Shown here: positions 59,294 through 64,000 of the stretch, one piece after another
Numbering within the stretch: position 1 is the stretch's first letter
Layout of the letters: each line of letters begins with the position of its first letter
Notes under the pieces: generated by a model
What the model was told of the DNA's origin: nothing
Database searches by the model: none
Seen by the model: the letters and a program-made list of their open reading frames with translations, nothing else
Made by a program: the position numbers and the translations under genes
Assembly: GCA_036495195.1 (NCBI GenBank)
Contig: DASXNH010000201.1
Coordinates: 1-64,000, forward strand
Origin: Palsa-872 sp036495195
GTDB lineage: Bacteria; Chloroflexota; Dormibacteria; Dormibacterales; Dormibacteraceae
Length of the DNA stretch: 64,000 bases
Direction of reading: 5' to 3'

Positions 59294-61269
59294 CCGGCAC
59301 CTTTTGCCTTGCGGCGTTGTACTGCCTCAGACAACAAAGTCGCGAGATCGATGACCTGGAGCTTCGCGCCCGTCTCTCGCACCCCATCGTCGAGCATCAC
59401 GGTGCAGAAGGGGCATGCCACCGCAAGCGTGTCGGCCCCGGTGCCCGCGGCCTCGCGCACGCGCTCCTCGTTGATCGGCCGCCCTCGTTTCTCCTCCATG
59501 AACATGCGCGCCCCGCCGGCCCCGCAGCAGAAGGTCCGCTCCCGGTTGCGCGGCATCTCCACCGCCTGGCCGGATGCCGCGACCAGCTCCCGCGGCTCAT
59601 CGACGACATCGTTGTGGCGGGCGAGGTAGCACGAGTCGTGGTAGGTGATCTTCCGCTCGCCGGCGAGCGGCTGGAGCCTGCCCTCGCGGACCAGGCCGGC
59701 GAGGAATTCCGTGTGATGGACCACCTCGTAGCGCCCTCCGAAGTCCGCGTACTCGCTGCCGATGGTGTTGAAGCAGTGCGGGCAGGTCGTGACTATCTTC
59801 GTCACCTTCGCCTCGTTCAGCGTGGCCACGTTGTGCTTCGCCTGTTTCTGGAACGTGTACTCGTCGCCCATGCGGCGGGCGGGGTCCCCGGTGCAGGCCT
59901 CGCGAGGCCCGAGGATCGCGAAGTCGACGCCCGCCTCCTTGAGCAGGCTTGCCGTCGAGATCGCGGACTTCTTCGCGCGTTCGTCGAAAGAGGGAGCGCA
60001 CCCGACCCAGAACAGAACGTCTGGCGGCGCCTCGCCCGGCTGCAGCACTCGCACGTCGAGCCCCTGAGCCCACTGCGCGCGGTCGCCTTGCGCTCGGCCC
60101 CACGGATTTGATGCACGGTCAATGTCGCGCAGCATTGAACCGGCCTCTTCGGGAAAGCGCGATTCGACCATGACCAGGTTGCGCCGCAGATCGATTATGT
60201 GGTCGATATGCTCGATCCCGACCGGGCACTCCCTGACGCAAGCCCCGCAGGTGACGCAGTCCCAGACCACGTTGTCGGTGACCGCGTTTGGCACCAGGGG
60301 CTGAAGCTTGGCGTCCCCCGACCCCAGCGCCTTCGGGCCGTCGGCGAGCACCTGGTCGCGCAGGGCCATGATCAGCAGCTTCGGGGAGAGCTCCTTGCCC
60401 GTGTTGTAAGCGGGGCAGACGTCCTGGCAGCGCCCGCACTCCGTGCACGAGAGCGTGTCGACCATCTGCTTCCAGCTCATGTCGGCCACCGTCGCCGAGC
60501 CAAAGCGCACCTCTTCCGCCGGCGCCTCGAAATCGACAGGTTCCAGGCGACCGCGCGACTTCGTTCGTCCAAAGAACACGTTGACGGCAGCGAGAAAAAT
60601 GTGCAGGTGCTTGGAGTACGGCAGGTAGACGAGGAAGCCGAGAATGAGCAGCACGTGCGCGGAGACCGCAAGGCGCTCGACGATTGTGGTCAGAGCGCCG
60701 TCGAGGACGCGAGCGACCAGCCCGGAGATGGGTGCCCATGAGGCGGGGTATTCGTCGAGGCCCAAGGCGATGCGGCTCGCATGCCAGACGAAGAGGGTGA
60801 TGACGATGCCTGCGATCCACAGTAGGATCAGGTCCGCCTCGCCGAGGTGGCTGCCGGCGAAGCGTGGCGGCCGCTGCACCTTGCGGATGACGAAGGCGGC
60901 AATGACCCCCAGCAGCACGAGAAAGGCAAAGACGTCGACCATCAGGGCGTACCAGCCCTGATCGCCGGGCCACACAAGCGTCGTGTTCTCGTCGACGATC
61001 GCGATCATCGCGATGAGGATCGTTGGCAGCAGGACCATGAACCCCCAGAAGATTGCCGCGTGCATCAGGCCCGGGACCAATCGCTGGAGGAGCTTGCTCT
61101 GGCCGATCACGACGACGGCTTCGGCACGCACGCGGCCGGGCATGTCGTCGAAGCGCTTGGCGGGCTTGCCCATGCGCACGAGGCGGTACAGCAGGACGGC
61201 ACGGCGCGAAAACAACGCGATGGCGATGACGAGGGCGGCCGCAAGCGCGATCGCAGGCGCCACGTTCAT
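59290..61269 (-). CDS. DgcB-like membrane Fe-S oxidoreductase (HdrD-related)
   Basis: 659 residues. About five N-terminal helices (residues 1-230) are followed by two 4Fe-4S motifs, Cys275-278-281-285 (CTECGRCQDVCP) and Cys338-341-344-348 (CVTCGACVRECP). Two Cys-rich CCG-type domains come after (HHD-like CTGDPARRMGDEYTF, CCGAGGARMFMEEKRG). Such proteins carry electrons from ETF to the quinone pool. In Pseudomonas and Sinorhizobium the same type (DgcB) works with DgcA and EtfBA in dimethylglycine demethylation, and here it follows etfA with an ATGA overlap. Substrate assignment is inferred from context. Confidence 0.85.
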   Translation of the reverse strand: MNVAPAIALAAALVIAIALFSRRAVLLYRLVRMGKPAKRFDDMPGRVRAEAVVVIGQSKLLQRLVPGLMHAAIFWGFMVLLPTILIAMIAIVDENTTLVWPGDQGWYALMVDVFAFLVLLGVIAAFVIRKVQRPPRFAGSHLGEADLILLWIAGIVITLFVWHASRIALGLDEYPASWAPISGLVARVLDGALTTIVERLAVSAHVLLILGFLVYLPYSKHLHIFLAAVNVFFGRTKSRGRLEPVDFEAPAEEVRFGSATVADMSWKQMVDTLSCTECGRCQDVCPAYNTGKELSPKLLIMALRDQVLADGPKALGSGDAKLQPLVPNAVTDNVVWDCVTCGACVRECPVGIEHIDHIIDLRRNLVMVESRFPEEAGSMLRDIDRASNPWGRAQGDRAQWAQGLDVRVLQPGEAPPDVLFWVGCAPSFDERAKKSAISTASLLKEAGVDFAILGPREACTGDPARRMGDEYTFQKQAKHNVATLNEAKVTKIVTTCPHCFNTIGSEYADFGGRYEVVHHTEFLAGLVREGRLQPLAGERKITYHDSCYLARHNDVVDEPRELVAASGQAVEMPRNRERTFCCGAGGARMFMEEKRGRPINEERVREAAGTGADTLAVACPFCTVMLDDGVRETGAKLQVIDLATLLSEAVQRRKAKGAG

Positions 61270-62180
61270 GCCCTCTCTCCTTCGGGGAGAGCGCTTTCAG
61301 CCAGCACCGCCAGGTGCTTGCGGATCTCGGCAGATATCGCCGGAACGATCTCCTTCAGATCGCCGATGACCGCGTAGTCGGCGTTCGCCATTATCGGCGC
61401 CTCGGCGTCGGAGTTGATGGCCAGGATTCGCTTCGAGTTCCTGCACCCCGCCATGTGCTGGGTCGCGCCCGAGATCCCGCACGCGATGTAGAGGTCGGGG
61501 GCGATCTTGGTTCCCGTCTGCCCGACCTGGTCGGTGTGGGGACGCCAGCCGGCGCTGGTGACCACTCGAGAGCAGCCGACCGCGGCGCCGAGGAGTCCCG
61601 CCAGCTCTTCGATGATGGCGAAGCCGTCTTTCGACCCCACCCCACGCCCACCGCTGACGACGACCCTGGCCTCCGTGAGCGAGACACCGCCTCCGGCCGC
61701 AGGCACATGCTCTGAGACGCGGACCAGCTCGTCCCTGGAGTCGAGCCTCGCGATGAAAGGCTTGACATCGACCTCCGCCGGCGACGGCCCGTCATCGATG
61801 GGAAAGGTGTGTGGCGGGACCGAGATGATCGGGCGCGCGCTATGCAAGCGCGCCATCTCCCACAGGCTGTCGCCCCACCGAAGGCGAGTCAGCGCCACCG
61901 CCTCCCCCGGCTCGGCGGCCACGCAGTTCGCCGCGAATGGAAGGCCGGTGCGCGCGGCGAGCCGCGCCATGACGTCGTTGCCGCGGTCGGTGCCCGCAGC
62001 CAGCACAGCCGACGCGTTCAGCTCATCCGCGACCATGGCCAGCAGCGAAGCGATCGCGTCAGGCGCATAGGGCTGCACAGCGTCGATGGACACGGCGTGC
62101 GTCTCGGCAGCGAACTTGCGGGCCAGCGTGAGCATCTCCTTCGACGCGTCGCCCGGTTCCATCAAGACCAGGACCGTCAA
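61266..62180 (-). CDS. etfA: Electron transfer flavoprotein alpha subunit
   Basis: 304 residues. The C-terminal FAD-binding part is canonical: VVSGGRGVGSKDGFAIIEEL, AGWRPHTDQVGQTGTKIAPD, YIACGISGATQHMAGCRNSK, ILAINSDAEAPIMANADYAV. The TTG start at 62180 overlaps the etfB stop as TTGA and reads TVLVLMEPG, the proper N-terminus; longer readings run into etfB. It takes electrons from a dehydrogenase to the DgcB-like protein. Confidence 0.93.
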   Translation of the reverse strand: MTVLVLMEPGDASKEMLTLARKFAAETHAVSIDAVQPYAPDAIASLLAMVADELNASAVLAAGTDRGNDVMARLAARTGLPFAANCVAAEPGEAVALTRLRWGDSLWEMARLHSARPIISVPPHTFPIDDGPSPAEVDVKPFIARLDSRDELVRVSEHVPAAGGGVSLTEARVVVSGGRGVGSKDGFAIIEELAGLLGAAVGCSRVVTSAGWRPHTDQVGQTGTKIAPDLYIACGISGATQHMAGCRNSKRILAINSDAEAPIMANADYAVIGDLKEIVPAISAEIRKHLAVLAESALPEGERA

Positions 62181-62941
62181 ATCACCCCCGCCTTGCGCAG
62201 CATCTCGACCACGGCCGGAGCGGCCGACGGCCCCGTCCCGAGCACCTCTACGCTTTTCCCCTTGCCCTCCGGTACGGCCAGCCGGATGAGCTCGAGTCGG
62301 GGCGCCGGTCTCGCGGGAGCTGAGGTGATGACGGGTTTGCGCGCCGCCCGCAATCGGCCCGGCACCGATGGATAGCGTGGGAGGTTCAAGCCCTCCTTGA
62401 CGGTAACCACCACGGGAAGCGGCACGACATACACGTCGCGTCCGCCCTCGACCTCCTGCTCGCAGCGCACCTGGCTGCCCTGCAACGTGATCTTCTTCAA
62501 GCCCGTGACGCATGGGCGGCCAAGCGAGTAAGCGACTCGAAGGCCGACCTGGAATCCACCCGAGTCGGCCGACTCGTTGCCGAAGAAGATCAGGTCGAAG
62601 GGGCCCGAGGCTGTTTCGTCGGTGCGGATCGCGTCGACGATCGCCGCCGCCGTCCCCTGTGCGTCCCACTCGCTGCCATCCGTCTGCAGGTGGATGGCCC
62701 GGTCGATTCCCAGCGCCATGGTGTCCCGCAGCTGCTCAGCGGCCTCCGGAGGCCCCAGGGTGACGACGACCGACTCGCCCTGGTTCGCTTCGATCAGGCG
62801 GACCGCCTCTTCGACACCGCACTCCTCGTGCGGGCTGATCGTGAAACCGAGGTGCTTCGTCTCCAGCGACATGTCCCCGGCGGCAAGAACCATCTTGCCG
62901 CCGGTGAAGGGGACCCTCTTGACGCAGACCAGGACCTTCAC
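62177..62941 (-). CDS. etfB: Electron transfer flavoprotein beta subunit
   Basis: 254 residues. KVLVCVKRVP at the start, then ISPHEECGVEEAVRLIEANQ, ESVVVTLGPPEAAEQLRDTM, ALGIDRAIHL, ADSGGFQVGLRVAYSLGRPC and VVVTVKEGLNLPRYPSVPGR (Etf-beta signature). GTG 62941 is the start, directly before the KVLVCVKRVP. The preceding 11 bases separate it from the dehydrogenase gene. Confidence 0.93.
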   Translation of the reverse strand: MKVLVCVKRVPFTGGKMVLAAGDMSLETKHLGFTISPHEECGVEEAVRLIEANQGESVVVTLGPPEAAEQLRDTMALGIDRAIHLQTDGSEWDAQGTAAAIVDAIRTDETASGPFDLIFFGNESADSGGFQVGLRVAYSLGRPCVTGLKKITLQGSQVRCEQEVEGGRDVYVVPLPVVVTVKEGLNLPRYPSVPGRLRAARKPVITSAPARPAPRLELIRLAVPEGKGKSVEVLGTGPSAAPAVVEMLRKAGVI

Positions 62942-62951
62942 GACGAACGCC

Positions 62952-64000
62952 TCACGCCTTGATGCGGAGGTTGTCCGGGTCAAAGACCGGTGTGGCGCCG
63001 GCCACCGCCACCGTCACCGGGTAGCGCTCGCCCATGTACTCGACCGCGAGCGGAGTTCCCACCACGGCATGCTCCGGGGGCAGGTACGCCATGAGAATGT
63101 GCTTGCCGATCGAGGGCCCCGCCCCGGCGCTCGTCACGTATGACCCACGGCCTTTGCGGTCGACGATTCGCTTGCCGTCGCGGGTGACGATCGGCTCGCG
63201 GCCCAGCATGTAGCGCTTCTCGCCGCTCTTGGACGTGTGGTCGTCGACAGTGAGCGTGCACATGATCGCAGCCGGCTCCTCCTCGCGGTGGCGCAGGTGC
63301 GCCGCCTTGCCGACGAAGTCCTCTTCTTTGACACGAGGTGAGGCCATGCCGGCTTCGACGACGTTGTACTCGGTCTCGAGCTCGTTGCCGTGCGCCCGAT
63401 AGCCTTTCTCGAGGCGACCCGTCGTGCCGTACACGCCGATGCCGCACGGCGCGAGGCCGTGGGCCTTGCCGGCCTCCCAAAGGAGATCCCAGAGCTTGAG
63501 GCCCTGGTCCATTGGGATGTACAGCTCCCAGCCGAGGTCGCCCACGTACGAGATGCGAGAGGCGAGCACGCGCAGCGTGTCCACTTCGATCGTGCGGCAC
63601 GTGCCGAACTTGAAGGCGTCATTGGAAACGTCGTCGGAGGTCACCTTCGCCAGAATCTCGCGTGCTTGCGGACCCCATAGGCCGATCGTCGTCAGCGTGG
63701 TGGTCAGGTCGGCAAGCTGCGCGGTGCCATCGGCCGCCAGGTGGTCAGCGAACCACTTGCGGTCCGACATGCCAGACGCGCCCCCGGTCACCACCCTGAA
63801 TCGCTCCTCGGCCAACCGCATGATCGTGAGGTCGGATCTGAAGCCGCCGTTGTGGCTGAGCACCGGCGTGTAAACCACCTTTCCAACCGGCACGTCCATC
63901 TGGCGCAGAGCGACGCTCTGTACCGACGGCAACGCTCCCGGACCGACGATGTCGAAGATCGTGAAAGCCGAGAGGTCGAAGAGGCCGGCGCGCTCGCGCA
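62952..64000 (-). CDS. Dimethylglycine dehydrogenase/GcvT-type folate-binding protein, 5' end outside window
   Basis: At least 349 residues at the C-terminus, still open at 64000. RERAGLFDLSAFTIFDIVGP opens the GcvT domain; GLWGPQAREILAKVTSDDVS, YVGDLGWELYIPMDQGLKLW, GIGVYGTTGRLEKGYRAHGN follow, and a GCV_T_C end (KEEDFVGKAAHLRHRE, SAGAGPSIGKHILMAYLPPE). The mix matches the C-terminal half of dimethylglycine/sarcosine dehydrogenases, which hand the methyl to THF as 5,10-methylene-THF. An N-terminal FAD domain would lie beyond the window. Operon with etfBA and the Fe-S protein. Confidence 0.82.
   Translation of the reverse strand, partial: RERAGLFDLSAFTIFDIVGPGALPSVQSVALRQMDVPVGKVVYTPVLSHNGGFRSDLTIMRLAEERFRVVTGGASGMSDRKWFADHLAADGTAQLADLTTTLTTIGLWGPQAREILAKVTSDDVSNDAFKFGTCRTIEVDTLRVLASRISYVGDLGWELYIPMDQGLKLWDLLWEAGKAHGLAPCGIGVYGTTGRLEKGYRAHGNELETEYNVVEAGMASPRVKEEDFVGKAAHLRHREEEPAAIMCTLTVDDHTSKSGEKRYMLGREPIVTRDGKRIVDRKGRGSYVTSAGAGPSIGKHILMAYLPPEHAVVGTPLAVEYMGERYPVTVAVAGATPVFDPDNLRIKA

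Overview
The window is a visibly GC-rich bacterial chromosome segment with tightly packed genes, many of which start with GTG or TTG. Two habits stand out. Gene pairs often overlap by four bases (NTGA), and many genes have a TAnnnT-type -10 box only 6-9 bases before the start codon, which implies leaderless mRNAs. Together with a PrgI/VirB4 pair, a TIGR03767-like phosphoesterase, lipobox lipoproteins and corrinoid-dependent methyl transfer, this suggests a Terrabacteria-type soil organism (Chloroflexota, Ca. Dormibacterota or a deep Actinomycetota relative). The phylum is an inference; no rRNA is present.

Layout. 1-4.8 kb: a NarL-type two-component system beside gene fragments, three copies of a short twin-unit repeat, and a tRNA-Lys(CTT) whose 3' end is partly duplicated. 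4.8-8.2 kb: a PrgI-P-loop fusion, a VirB4-like ATPase and an unknown protein. 8.2-11.9 kb: two alpha/beta hydrolases, a GlsB-like membrane protein and a DHA2 exporter. 12-16.5 kb: a folate block (folB, larC, folD, folC) and a PspC protein. 16.5-20.5 kb: assorted genes (SDR, HxlR regulator, degenerate GGDEF, histidine phosphatase, cupin, ComB). 20.5-24.2 kb: a cobalamin riboswitch with an apparent Shine-Dalgarno-sequestering hairpin, followed by a DUF4430-like lipoprotein and a complete ECF transporter. 26.2-29.6 kb: an OpuC-type osmoprotectant importer. 29.6-42.2 kb: mixed housekeeping and exporter genes and a large zinc-ribbon SF1 helicase.

42.3-64 kb is the most coherent part. It holds an MttB-family methyltransferase, a cyclodeaminase-like protein, and an operon of a small 'virulence factor' protein, DUF1638, a corrinoid reductive activator, a methyl-THF:corrinoid methyltransferase and a corrinoid protein, divergent from an IclR regulator. 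An ABC importer with a metallophosphoesterase follows, then metF and fhs, a Tat-exported phosphoesterase, and an operon encoding a DgcB-like Fe-S membrane protein, EtfA, EtfB and the C-terminal part of a dimethylglycine-dehydrogenase/GcvT-like protein cut by the window edge.

Read together, these genes suggest betaine catabolism. Betaine enters through OpuC. The corrinoid system removes one methyl group to THF using cobalamin from the ECF system. The Dgc/Etf genes demethylate dimethylglycine further. FolD, MetF and Fhs process the THF-bound C1 units. A 17-bp palindrome, found twice at the iclR/corrinoid-operon promoter region and in weaker form at the metF promoter, may tie the modules to the IclR protein.
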